Assembly: GCF_026626635.1 (NCBI RefSeq)
Contig: NZ_JAPNKA010000001.1
Span: forward strand, 11,516,501 to 11,580,500
Reading direction: 5' to 3'
Length of the DNA stretch: 64,000 nucleotides
From: Archangium lansingense
Lineage (GTDB): Bacteria > Myxococcota > Myxococcia > Myxococcales > Myxococcaceae
Shown here: one piece after another, positions 1 through 7,253 of the stretch
Layout: each line of letters begins with the position of its first letter
Numbering within the stretch: the stretch's first letter is position 1
Program-made: the position numbers and the translations under genes
The notes under the pieces: generated by a model
Seen by the model: the letters and a program-made list of their open reading frames with translations, nothing else
Database searches by the model: none
What the model was told of the DNA's origin: nothing

Positions 1-44
1 CACGGTGAGACGCATAGGGCGAATAGAAGGCCTGTTGAGGCATC

Positions 45-60
45 CCACGCGCAAGCGTGG
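45..60. terminator. Short perfect stem-loop downstream of the DAHP synthase gene
   Basis: CCACGC and GCGTGG form a perfect 6-bp stem around a GCAA tetraloop, about 50 bases past the stop of the minus-strand DAHP synthase gene. It could terminate that transcript, but there is no T-tract, so this is only a candidate. The rest of the first 110 bases shows no gene. Confidence 0.3.
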
Positions 61-111
61 CGGACGCTGAGCATCAACGCCACGCACTCACCCCATCAAG
101 AGGTGACTGGC

Positions 112-1185
112 TCACGCCGCGCGGCGACTCGGCAGCGCGCCGCGCAGCACCTCGTGGGCCTTCAGCAGCATCTCCTCGGTGGTGTCCCAGCTCACGCAGG
201 CGTCCGTCACCGAGCAGCCGTAGCGCAGCTGTGAGAGGTCCGCGGGGATGGGCTGGGTACCGGCTTCGAGGAAGCTCTCGATCATCACGCCGACCACCGA
301 GCGGTTGCCCTCGCGGACCTGATGCATCACGTCGCGCAGCACCAGCGGCTGCAGCTCCGGCTTCTTCCACGAGTTGGAGTGCGAGCAATCGACCACGATG
401 TTGCCCGGCAGCTTCGCCTTGGCGAGCGCCTGCTCGGCGAGCGAGACGGACACCGTGTCGTAGTTGGGCCGTCCACCACCGCCCCGCAGCACCAGGTGGC
501 CGTAGCCGTTGCCGCGAGTCCGGATGATGGCCGACTCACCGCGCTCGTTGAGCCCCAGGAAGCTATGCGGGCGCGAGGCGGAGAGGACGCCGTTGACCCC
601 CGCGTCCAGGGAACCGTCGGTGCTGTTCTTGAATCCCACTGGCGTCGAGAGACCCGAGGCCATCTCGCGGTGCGTCTGGGACTCCGCGGTGCGCGCGCCA
701 ATCGCGGTCCAGGAGATCAAATCGCCGTAGTACTGCGGAGCGATCGGATCGAGCGCCTCGGTCGCCGCCGGCAGGCCAAGCTCGGCCACGTCCAGCAGGA
801 AGCGGCGGCCCCGCTCCATGCCTTCTTCGATCCGGAAGGAGTCATCCATCCGCGGGTCGTTGATGAAGCCCTTCCAGCCGGTGGAGGTGCGCGGCTTCTC
901 GAAATACACCCGCATCACCACGTGGAAGGTGTCCTTCACCTTGTCGGCGAGCTGACGCAACCGGCGCGCGTAGTCCACCCCCGCCATGGGATCGTGAATG
1001 GAGCACGGGCCCACGATGACGAACATGCGCGGGTCCTTGCGATCCAGGATGTCCATCAACGCGCGCCGGCCAGCGAGCACGGTCTCGGCTGCACGCTCGG
1101 ACAGCGGCACTCGCGTCTTGATCTCGGCGGGAGAGGGCATCTGATCGATGCCAACAACATTCAGGTTTTCAGTGCGAGCGGTCAT
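112..1185 (-). CDS. aroG: 3-deoxy-7-phosphoheptulonate (DAHP) synthase, class I
   Basis: This enzyme condenses phosphoenolpyruvate with erythrose 4-phosphate, the first committed step of the shikimate pathway to aromatic amino acids, in the cytoplasm. The 357-residue product has the length and motifs of the AroF/G/H family: VIVGPCSIHDP near residue 57, RVYFEKPRTSTGWKG in the PEP-binding region, GFKNSTDGS mid-protein and DCSHSNSWKKP towards the C terminus, followed by SVTDACVSW. The N-terminal extension typical of feedback-regulated AroF/G/H enzymes is present, but which amino acid inhibits it cannot be read from the sequence. It is transcribed alone, away from the ketopantoate reductase-like gene, with about 200 bases of shared upstream region. 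The family is certain; the choice among aroF, aroG and aroH is not. Confidence 0.95.
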   Translation of the reverse strand: MTARTENLNVVGIDQMPSPAEIKTRVPLSERAAETVLAGRRALMDILDRKDPRMFVIVGPCSIHDPMAGVDYARRLRQLADKVKDTFHVVMRVYFEKPRTSTGWKGFINDPRMDDSFRIEEGMERGRRFLLDVAELGLPAATEALDPIAPQYYGDLISWTAIGARTAESQTHREMASGLSTPVGFKNSTDGSLDAGVNGVLSASRPHSFLGLNERGESAIIRTRGNGYGHLVLRGGGGRPNYDTVSVSLAEQALAKAKLPGNIVVDCSHSNSWKKPELQPLVLRDVMHQVREGNRSVVGVMIESFLEAGTQPIPADLSQLRYGCSVTDACVSWDTTEEMLLKAHEVLRGALPSRRAA

Positions 1186-1387
1186 GGGCGAGCGCCGTGG
1201 AGGTTGTGCGGGGGGGGTGGGGCCACGGAATTCCCGGATATTAACCCGGGAGGGTGACGGACTCCTCGTCTAATAGAGCCCGCTCCCCGGCGACGTGAGC
1301 GGACGGGGAACAACCCTCGCCACCTCCCTCCCCTTCCCGCCGAAGCGCCCACGTATCCGGAGGCGGCTCGTGGTAGGCAACGGCGGA

Positions 1388-2458
1388 ATGGACCCTGCAC
1401 AGACAGCTCCCCGAGTCCTCGTTGTCGGCTGTGGTGGAATCGGCGGCGTCATCCTGTCCCGCTTGCTGGAGGGCGGCTGGAGGGTGGCCGCGGTGGCACG
1501 CCGGGAGGAGATCGCCCAGGTGCTTCGGACGCGTGGCCCGGTGCTGCGCGACGAGAAGGGCGAGCGCACGGTCCGCGGAGAGCTGGAGGTCTTCGTCCAG
1601 CCGCCCCCTGAGGGGGCCTACGACTTCATCCTGCTCGCCACGCCACCGAACGGGGTAGAGGCAGCGGCCCGGGACACAGCCCACCTCCTGGCCCCCGGGG
1701 GAGCCATGGTGGTGCTCCAAAACGGGCTGTGCGAGGAGCTGGTGGCCCGGGTGGTGGGCGAGGACAAGGTGCTCGGCGCCATCGTGGCCTGGGGAGCGTC
1801 CTCCCCGGAGACCGGCATCTATGAGCGGACCTCCTCGGGGGGCTTCGCGCTGGGCGCGCTCTCCAGCAAGCAGGATCCGCGACTGACCCGGCTGGCCGAG
1901 CTGCTGAGCGCGGTGAGCCAGGTGGCCTTCACCGAGAACCTGCGCGGCGCGCGCTGGAGCAAGCTGGCAATCAACTGCGCCATCTCCACCCTGGGCACCG
2001 TGGGAGGAAGCAGGGTAGGACCGCTGCTCAGGCACCGCTTCATCCGGAGGCTCGCGATGGAGGTGTTCACCGAGGTCTTCCGCGTGGCCCAGGCCGAGAA
2101 CGTGAAGCTGGAGAAGGTGGCCTCCACGGTGGACCTGGAGTGGCTCACGCTGAAGGAGTCCGAGCAGCATTCACGGGGCTCCCTCTCGCTCGTGGGCCGG
2201 CACGCGATGCTCCTGGCCATCGGTGCGAGGTACCGGCGGCTGCGCTCGTCCATGCTGGCGGCGATCGAGCGGGGGCGCGAGCCGCCTGTGGACTTCCTCA
2301 ACGGCGAGGTGGTCCAGCGCGGGAAGGCCCATGGCATTCCGGTGCCAGTGAACGAGCACCTGCTCCAGGCCGTCCACGCCATGTCCCGGCGCGAACTGAC
2401 GCCTGGCGTGGAGACGCTCCGCCGCATCTACGAGCAGACACGGCCGCAGGGCCACTGA
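1388..2458 (+). CDS. panE: 2-dehydropantoate 2-reductase (ketopantoate reductase) family protein
   Basis: ApbA/PanE-family NADPH-dependent reductase; the classical member reduces ketopantoate to pantoate in coenzyme A synthesis. An N-terminal Rossmann motif VLVVGCGGIGG lies at about residues 9-19. The C-terminal domain contains WSKLAINCAISTLGT, which holds the catalytic lysine and the conserved Asn, and a long helical segment. The product is 356 residues against about 300 for PanE, so it may be a paralog acting on another 2-keto acid. The ATG at 1388 is preferred over a GTG at 1295, because the upstream extension is Arg/Pro-rich and unlike the family, and the ATG places the Rossmann motif close to the N terminus. 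The next gene starts 25 bases downstream. Confidence 0.85.
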   Translation: MDPAQTAPRVLVVGCGGIGGVILSRLLEGGWRVAAVARREEIAQVLRTRGPVLRDEKGERTVRGELEVFVQPPPEGAYDFILLATPPNGVEAAARDTAHLLAPGGAMVVLQNGLCEELVARVVGEDKVLGAIVAWGASSPETGIYERTSSGGFALGALSSKQDPRLTRLAELLSAVSQVAFTENLRGARWSKLAINCAISTLGTVGGSRVGPLLRHRFIRRLAMEVFTEVFRVAQAENVKLEKVASTVDLEWLTLKESEQHSRGSLSLVGRHAMLLAIGARYRRLRSSMLAAIERGREPPVDFLNGEVVQRGKAHGIPVPVNEHLLQAVHAMSRRELTPGVETLRRIYEQTRPQGH

Positions 2459-2483
2459 CGCAACTCCAAGGAGCAGACCCGCC

Positions 2484-3503
2484 ATGTCGCATTGGGAATC
2501 ATTGAAGAATCGGTGGTTCAGCCCCGCCCGTGCGCCTGCGCCGGCCGCGTCGCAGCGGGTCGAGGTAGCGCCCGGGCTCGTGGTCTCCGTCTTCCGTCAC
2601 GTCATCGAACGGCCTGAAGGGGGGCTCACGTGCTGGTCCTATGTGACCGAGGGACTGGCCACACATGGGCAGAAGGAGCTGGTGCTCACGCTGAGCGAGG
2701 GCCCGGGCCTGGAACCGTCCTCCTCCGCCCACCAGGTGTTCCAACTCTTCGCCACCATCCAGCAGTTCGCCAGCCAGGGGCGGACGGTGAATGAGGGCGG
2801 GGTGACGCGCTTCGGACAGCGAAAGTTCCTCGGGCGGCACCTGCTCTACCTGCCCGCGTCGCCCCTGGCCGGCGTACCGGTACCAGCAGGCGCGCTCGCC
2901 GCCATCCTCGTCACGGACGCCGAGCTGACGCTGGTCGAAGAGAACGGAGCGATGCGGTTGATGGCCGCGCTCGGGAAGGCGTACTCCCACTATCCCTACC
3001 CGCCGTGGTCCGAGCCCGAGCGCCCCGAGCTGCCGGCCAATGCGATGCGGGAGGCGAGCATCCTCTCCAAGATGGCACACGTACGCGATAGGAGCGCACG
3101 TGTCCTTCAGCTCGATGGAGAGCTCGTCCTGCGTATCGAGCCGGGCGCCGAGAAGAACTTCCGCCAGCTTGTCGAAGCGGCGCCGGGCGTGGAAACAGAG
3201 GGATTCGGATTGCTCACGGGCTTCGACCCGACCGCGGACGCGTGGCTCGTATGGGAGCCAGGCCAACGCACGCCCGGCGCCATCACGCCCCCGGGCAGCA
3301 GGGGTGAACGGATCGGCGGATGTTTCCTCGCGTTCCTCCCCGGACAGAAGGCGGACCAGGAGATGCTCGTGGAAGACGGTTTCGCGTGGATGCTCACCCA
3401 CGCGTCCTGGACGGCCCTGCTGCGGGCCCTCACGGAGGGCCAGTCGCTCGCGCTGCTGACACCGGGAGGGAAGAGGCTGCGGCTCGAGTGGACGGCACGC
3501 TGA
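2484..3503 (+). CDS. Protein resembling the SARA/endofin C-terminal (DUF3480-like) domain, function unknown
   Basis: A 339-residue soluble protein without signal peptide or membrane segment. From about residue 40 to the end the order of motifs follows, from memory, the C-terminal domain of eukaryotic SARA and endofin: CWSYVTEGLATHGQKELV near the start, then a phenylalanine-rich FGQRKFLGRHLLYLP stretch, YSHYPYPPWSEPERPE at the middle, a basic repeat of the fold, and near the end GGCFLAFLPG followed by LVEDG and a terminal LRLEW strand. In SARA this region follows the Smad-binding and FYVE domains; no FYVE zinc finger is present here. It sits 25 bases after the ketopantoate reductase-like gene and 55 before the HisRS-like gene, so co-transcription is likely. 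The family link is a recollection and was not searched; the bacterial function is unknown. Confidence 0.5.
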   Translation: MSHWESLKNRWFSPARAPAPAASQRVEVAPGLVVSVFRHVIERPEGGLTCWSYVTEGLATHGQKELVLTLSEGPGLEPSSSAHQVFQLFATIQQFASQGRTVNEGGVTRFGQRKFLGRHLLYLPASPLAGVPVPAGALAAILVTDAELTLVEENGAMRLMAALGKAYSHYPYPPWSEPERPELPANAMREASILSKMAHVRDRSARVLQLDGELVLRIEPGAEKNFRQLVEAAPGVETEGFGLLTGFDPTADAWLVWEPGQRTPGAITPPGSRGERIGGCFLAFLPGQKADQEMLVEDGFAWMLTHASWTALLRALTEGQSLALLTPGGKRLRLEWTAR

Positions 3504-3558
3504 GCCAGACGTGCCTGGGGATGTGACAGCCCGACACCGCGCGAATTAGGGTGTGGGC

Positions 3559-4716
3559 ATGGGAAAAGACCGTCCGTCCACGCGGCAGATCGCTGAAGCC
3601 ATCGCACGGCGCGCGGGCAGCGAGGAGCTCACCCGGCTCCTCGTCGATGAGCTGCCCGGCTCCGAGCTGGCCTCCCTGCTGCTGCACGTGATGCGCGAGC
3701 GCAGCCGCTCGGTGACCTGGGTGGACGCCCTCCGCCTCGTCGAACGCAACGGCCTGGTGCGGGCCGACATCGTGGACGCCCGCGTCATGACACAGCTGGA
3801 CGCGCACGCCTTCGCCGCGGCGGAGGGCTTCGACGCGGTGGAGCTCTCTCCGGTGGCACCCTTTGGTGTGAACGCGCTGACCGGCATCGACCAGAACAAC
3901 GTGCTGACGGCCACCCGAGGCACCGAAGTGCTGGCGGATCCCACCATCGCCATGGCGCTGGAGTGCGCGCGCCGACGCAAGCGGGACGGCCGAGCCGGAG
4001 TGGTGCGTCTGGCGGCCAGCCAGCGACTCATTCGCATGCAGCCGTTCGATGACCCGGGCTTCTCGCGCCACTTCCGCCTCTTCGCGCTGGTGACGGCGGG
4101 CCGCGACACCGGGGACGAGCGCTTCGAGCAGGAGGCCCTGCGGGAGCAGCTCTCCGTCTGGCTCACCCTGGTGGAGTCCCTGCGCGCCGCGGGCTGGAAC
4201 ATCCCCAACGTGCGCATCGAGCTGAGTGACACCCGCGTCATGCGCGCACTGCTGGAGTCGGCGGGCGTGCCGCTGGAGTCCCTGCGCGGGCACGTCAGCC
4301 CCATGAAGTTCGACGAGGAGCTGAAGCGCCGCGGGCTGAGCCTCCCCGGCCCGGTGACCGAGCCGCTGAAGGTGTTGGACGGCGATTTGCGCCGCCTCGG
4401 TGAGCGGATGGAGCGCCTGCGCACCGGGGTGCTGGAGCCGCTAGCGGCGCGCTTCCCCGGCATGGAGGGGCGCTTCGACTTCGCCCGACTCCACGGCGTC
4501 AACTACTACGAAGGGCCCACCGTCCACGTCATACTGCGCCACCCCGATGGCCGAGAGTTGCCCGTGGGTGATGGTGGCTTCACGACCTGGATGCAGTCAC
4601 TCCTCAATGACCGCAAGGAGCGGCTGCTGACCGGCGCCCTGGGGACCGAGTTCCTCTACCACGTGTTCCGCCCTGCCTCTCCTCTCCGGAACGGCGCGAG
4701 GAGCATGCCCCAATAG
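3559..4716 (+). CDS. Class II aminoacyl-tRNA synthetase-like protein (HisRS/HisZ-like paralog)
   Basis: A 385-residue protein of unknown function. Several segments look like the histidyl-tRNA synthetase catalytic core or HisZ, the regulatory subunit of ATP phosphoribosyltransferase: a motif-2-like stretch with RLIRMQPFDDPGFSRHFRLF near residues 155-175, then IPNVRIELSDTRVMRALL, and a later FDFARLHGVNYYEGPTVHV that parallels the LVRGLGYYTG-type histidine-binding loop, followed by a glycine-rich VGDGGF. No anticodon-binding domain is evident. It may be a HisZ-like or independently evolved ligase-like protein. The ATG at 3559 was chosen over a GTG two codons upstream. Its last 61 bases overlap the convergent hydroxylase gene on the opposite strand, an unusual arrangement. 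Confidence 0.5.
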   Translation: MGKDRPSTRQIAEAIARRAGSEELTRLLVDELPGSELASLLLHVMRERSRSVTWVDALRLVERNGLVRADIVDARVMTQLDAHAFAAAEGFDAVELSPVAPFGVNALTGIDQNNVLTATRGTEVLADPTIAMALECARRRKRDGRAGVVRLAASQRLIRMQPFDDPGFSRHFRLFALVTAGRDTGDERFEQEALREQLSVWLTLVESLRAAGWNIPNVRIELSDTRVMRALLESAGVPLESLRGHVSPMKFDEELKRRGLSLPGPVTEPLKVLDGDLRRLGERMERLRTGVLEPLAARFPGMEGRFDFARLHGVNYYEGPTVHVILRHPDGRELPVGDGGFTTWMQSLLNDRKERLLTGALGTEFLYHVFRPASPLRNGARSMPQ

Positions 4717-5441
4717 CTGCGTGGGAAGGGCTGGGTGAGGCCGAGTGGCCAGTCCTCCCCGCCCTCCGGCCGGTGGTACGTGCCAAAGAGGAGGTCCGTC
4801 CACGGCGCGAGGTTGGCGAAGTTCTGCGCGCGCTCGGTCGCCAGGTGGTGCCAGTGGTGAAGCTCGGGCGCGCCGAGCAGGACGCGCAGGGGTCCCAGAG
4901 ACAGGCGCACATTGGAGTGAATGAAGATGGCCCACATGCCGCGCAAGGCGATGAGCCATGCGACCTGCCCCAGCGAAAAGCCGAGCAGGATGGCCGGCAG
5001 GTTGACGCTCAACTGCGTGAGGAGGCCGTCCACGGGGTGCTCCCGGTGCGCGGCGAGCCAGTCGAGGTGCTCGGCGCTGTGATGCACCGCGTGAAAGCGC
5101 CACAGCCACGGCACCGAATGGCAGGCCCGGTGGAACCCGTACACCGCGAGGTCCCCGAGCGCGATGACCTCCAGGGCCTGGAGCCAGAACGGCTGGGCGG
5201 AGAACCCCTCGCGCACGGCCACGGGCATGACCAGTCCGACGGCCAGCCGCACCTGCTCGAGCACGAAGAGCGCCGCCCCGCTCCAGACGAGGTACTGCCC
5301 GAAAAAGAAGAGTACGTCCGTCCACCAGGCGGGACGGAGCCATGGCTGGCCAGCACGAGCGGAAAAGAGGCGCTCCAGCGGCCAGAACACCGCGGCCAGG
5401 AGCGCGAACGCCACGGCGGTCCCCCATAGGACGGAGAGCAT
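4656..5441 (-). CDS. Sterol desaturase / fatty acid hydroxylase superfamily membrane protein
   Basis: Integral membrane di-iron enzyme of 261 residues. It carries the histidine-box pattern of the superfamily: HRACH, then HAVHH seven residues later, and a later HHWHH. Four or more hydrophobic helices surround them. Members hydroxylate or desaturate sterols, fatty acids or alkyl ether lipids; the substrate here cannot be told. The ATG at 5441 is preferred because upstream codons in this frame encode low-complexity Arg/Gly/Pro sequence that belongs to the neighbouring gene in another frame. Its start lies 8 bases after the stop of the small protein gene at 5450-5800, suggesting an operon. Its 3' end overlaps the HisRS-like gene tail to tail. 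Confidence 0.85.
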   Translation of the reverse strand: MLSVLWGTAVAFALLAAVFWPLERLFSARAGQPWLRPAWWTDVLFFFGQYLVWSGAALFVLEQVRLAVGLVMPVAVREGFSAQPFWLQALEVIALGDLAVYGFHRACHSVPWLWRFHAVHHSAEHLDWLAAHREHPVDGLLTQLSVNLPAILLGFSLGQVAWLIALRGMWAIFIHSNVRLSLGPLRVLLGAPELHHWHHLATERAQNFANLAPWTDLLFGTYHRPEGGEDWPLGLTQPFPRSYWGMLLAPFRRGEAGRNTW

Positions 5442-5449
5442 CCGGGGCG

Positions 5450-5800
5450 CTACCTCGGCACACCCTGCTGAGAGGCATCCTGCTGAGGGGCTTCCCGCTG
5501 CGGGGCCTCCTGCTGCTCGGGGGGAGGCGCTTCGTCGAGCACCTCGAGCGCGCCCGACTTGGTCGCCGGGAAGAACCGCTCCGGCTTGGGCGCCTTCCCG
5601 TCCTTCGTGTTCACCGCCGCGGTGCCCGAATCGGCGGAACCACCGTCGCTCGCAGGGGGGCGGGCGGCTACGGGCTGAGGGGCGCCAGGGCCACTGCCGC
5701 CCGCGGTGCACATGACCGTGCCGAGGAAGCCGAGCGCCACCGTCACCGAGAGAACCTTGAGCACCACGGGATGGGACCGCGCCGGAGAAGGGGTGTCCAT
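5450..5800 (-). CDS. Small membrane-anchored proline/glutamine-rich protein of unknown function
   Basis: The 116-residue product has one hydrophobic segment near residues 13-33 (VLKVLSVTVALGFLGTVMC) followed by a low-complexity Ala/Pro/Gly stretch and a C terminus of repeated Gln-Pro-Ala-type units (QQEAPQREAPQQ). It is either membrane-anchored or a lipoprotein with a poor lipobox around the Cys. No domain is recognised. It precedes the hydroxylase gene by 8 bases on the same strand and may be an accessory or merely co-transcribed. Coding status is supported by the clean start, the anchor and the tight spacing. Confidence 0.55.
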   Translation of the reverse strand: MDTPSPARSHPVVLKVLSVTVALGFLGTVMCTAGGSGPGAPQPVAARPPASDGGSADSGTAAVNTKDGKAPKPERFFPATKSGALEVLDEAPPPEQQEAPQREAPQQDASQQGVPR

Positions 5801-5957
5801 GGGGGGAGATGCTCTCCCGCCGCACTGTCTGAGGTCAACGCATGCGGGCCGCGACGTACAAGCCTTGCGAGGTTCTCATTGAAGGGAGCCCGGATTTCGT
5901 TCCATGGTTTCCGCCACCGGCCCATTGCGGCGGCATGAAGTCCCCAAGGGGTGAACC

Positions 5958-6587
5958 ATGGCGATGAAGAAGGCCAAGAAAGCAGCGGAGAAGATTCGGA
6001 CAGCGGCCAAGAAGGTGGCCAAGAAGGTGTCCACCAAGATGGCGGCCAAGAAGGCGACCGCGAAGAAGGCTCGCGCGAAGGCGCAGCCGATTCCGAAGGG
6101 CTACCACATCCTCACGCCGAGCATCGTGGTGAAGGGCGCGAAGGAGGCCGTCGAGTTCTACAAGAAGGCCTTCGGCGCGAAGGAAGTCGGCAAGGCGATG
6201 ACGACGCCGGACGGGCAGATCCTCCACGGAGAGTTCCGGATCGGCGACTCCATCGTGATGTACTCGGACGAGTTCCCCAACATGGGCTCCCGCTCGCCTC
6301 TGAGCGTCGGCGGCACCTCGTCAAGCCTGCTCATCTACACGCGTGACGCGGACGCGCTGTACAAGCAGGCGCTGGCCGCGGGCGCGAAGGTCGCGATGCC
6401 CATCGCCGACATGTTCTGGGGCGATCGCTACGGCGTCGTCGTCGATCCCTTCGGCCACCAGTGGCAGATCGCCACCCACAAGGAGGACCTCACCCCGAAG
6501 GAGATGGCCCGCCGCGCCGCGGCCGCCATGAGCGCCCCGCCTCCGGCGCCTCCCGCTCCCGAGGCTTCGTCGACTCCGACGGCCTGA
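5958..6587 (+). CDS. VOC-family (glyoxalase/PhnB-like) protein with an N-terminal histone-H1-like basic tail
   Basis: Residues 1-45 consist almost only of Lys and Ala (AKKVAKKVSTKMAAKKATAKK), like histone H1 tails and bacterial HU-type extensions. Residues 48-175 form a vicinal-oxygen-chelate domain of the PhnB/YdcN type: YHILTPSIVVKGAKEAVEFY, a central DGQILHGEFRIGDSIVM, and WGDRYGVVVDPFGHQWQIA at the end. The C terminus is Ala/Pro-rich. VOC domains of this group bind a metal and a small molecule, or serve as resistance or stress proteins; the true substrate is unknown. The Lys-rich tail suggests nucleic-acid or membrane binding, which is inference. The gene stands alone, convergent with the hydroxylase gene across a hairpin. 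Confidence 0.8.
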   Translation: MAMKKAKKAAEKIRTAAKKVAKKVSTKMAAKKATAKKARAKAQPIPKGYHILTPSIVVKGAKEAVEFYKKAFGAKEVGKAMTTPDGQILHGEFRIGDSIVMYSDEFPNMGSRSPLSVGGTSSSLLIYTRDADALYKQALAAGAKVAMPIADMFWGDRYGVVVDPFGHQWQIATHKEDLTPKEMARRAAAAMSAPPPAPPAPEASSTPTA

Positions 6588-6610
6588 AGCGCCCCCCAGA
6601 GGCCTCGAGA

Positions 6611-6637
6611 CCCTCTCCCCCTATCCGCGGGAGAGGG
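6611..6637. terminator. Bidirectional hairpin between convergent genes
   Basis: CCCTCTCCC and GGGAGAGGG form a perfect 9-bp stem with a 9-base loop, placed between the stops of the VOC gene and the minus-strand hydroxylase gene. The arms are the same as those of the repeats at 53115 and 53181, so it may be a member of that repeat family recruited as a terminator. Confidence 0.55.
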
Positions 6638-6640
6638 TTG

Positions 6641-7138
6641 TCAGGCCGCGGGAACCCGAGCCTCGGCCAGGGCCGGAACTCCCAGGTACTTGCGGCGCGT
6701 TCCCATCACGTAGTCGAAGAGCGGGTACGTCACGCACCAGTTCGCGTTCTGGTCCTTCCCCATGTGATGGTCGTAGTGCCACGGCAGGTGCTCGCGCGCC
6801 CAGTTCTCATCCAGGTGCGCCCGCCGGTGCACCACGTAGTACAGCACCGTCGAGGCCCAGACCGTCATCACGAACCACGGCGCCCGCTTGAGCAGCGGGA
6901 TGTGGCCCACCACGACGGCCGCCAGCCCCAGCACCTCCTTGCTCTGCGGCGACCAGCTCCACAGCGGCCCCCTGTACTGCTCGTCCACCATCTCGTGGCG
7001 ACGCGAGCGCTGGTGGTGCTCGTGCCAGTGGAAGCTCCAGAAGCTCTTGTGTCTCTTGCCCAGCCCGTGCAGCACGTAACGGTGCAGCAGCCACTCCCCG
7101 AAGTTGGAGTACGCCAGGCCCAGTGGGATACCAATCAT
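6641..7138 (-). CDS. Short fatty acid hydroxylase-type membrane protein
   Basis: A 165-residue di-iron hydroxylase-like membrane protein. Its histidine clusters follow the fatty-acid hydroxylase layout: HRYVLH near residue 20, HWHEHH near 40, and HLPWHYDHHMG near 130, with a hydrophobic pair of helices between them. It is shorter than most sterol desaturases, like bacterial carotenoid or fatty-acid hydroxylases. The ATG at 7138, preceded by AGGAG, is chosen over upstream starts that would run through the divergent operator region. It is divergent from the TetR gene, with two TetR-type palindromes in between, so it is the likely target of that regulator, sensing perhaps a lipid. Confidence 0.75.
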   Translation of the reverse strand: MIGIPLGLAYSNFGEWLLHRYVLHGLGKRHKSFWSFHWHEHHQRSRRHEMVDEQYRGPLWSWSPQSKEVLGLAAVVVGHIPLLKRAPWFVMTVWASTVLYYVVHRRAHLDENWAREHLPWHYDHHMGKDQNANWCVTYPLFDYVMGTRRKYLGVPALAEARVPAA

Positions 7139-7192
7139 CTCCCCTGCTCCTCGCGGAAAGCCCCGGCCCCCGAGACCCCCCGCATGAAATGA

Positions 7193-7206
7193 TGACCACC
7201 TGGTCA
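7193..7206. promoter_or_regulatory. TetR-type operator 1
   Basis: TGACCA-CC-TGGTCA is a perfect palindrome located 55 bases upstream of the hydroxylase start and 48 upstream of the TetR start. It has the TGAC-N6-GTCA layout expected of a TetR-family dimer site. Binding is inferred from position and symmetry. Confidence 0.6.
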
Positions 7207-7214
7207 CGTAAAGA

Positions 7215-7230
7215 ATGACCATCCAGTCAT
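7215..7230. promoter_or_regulatory. TetR-type operator 2
   Basis: ATGAC-N6-GTCAT repeats the TGAC-N6-GTCA geometry of operator 1, with centres 23 bases apart, slightly over two helical turns. It lies just upstream of the TetR gene start. Two sites suggest paired-dimer binding and autoregulation. Confidence 0.5.
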
Positions 7231-7253
7231 GATTTGTGAGGTTGAGCGAGCCC

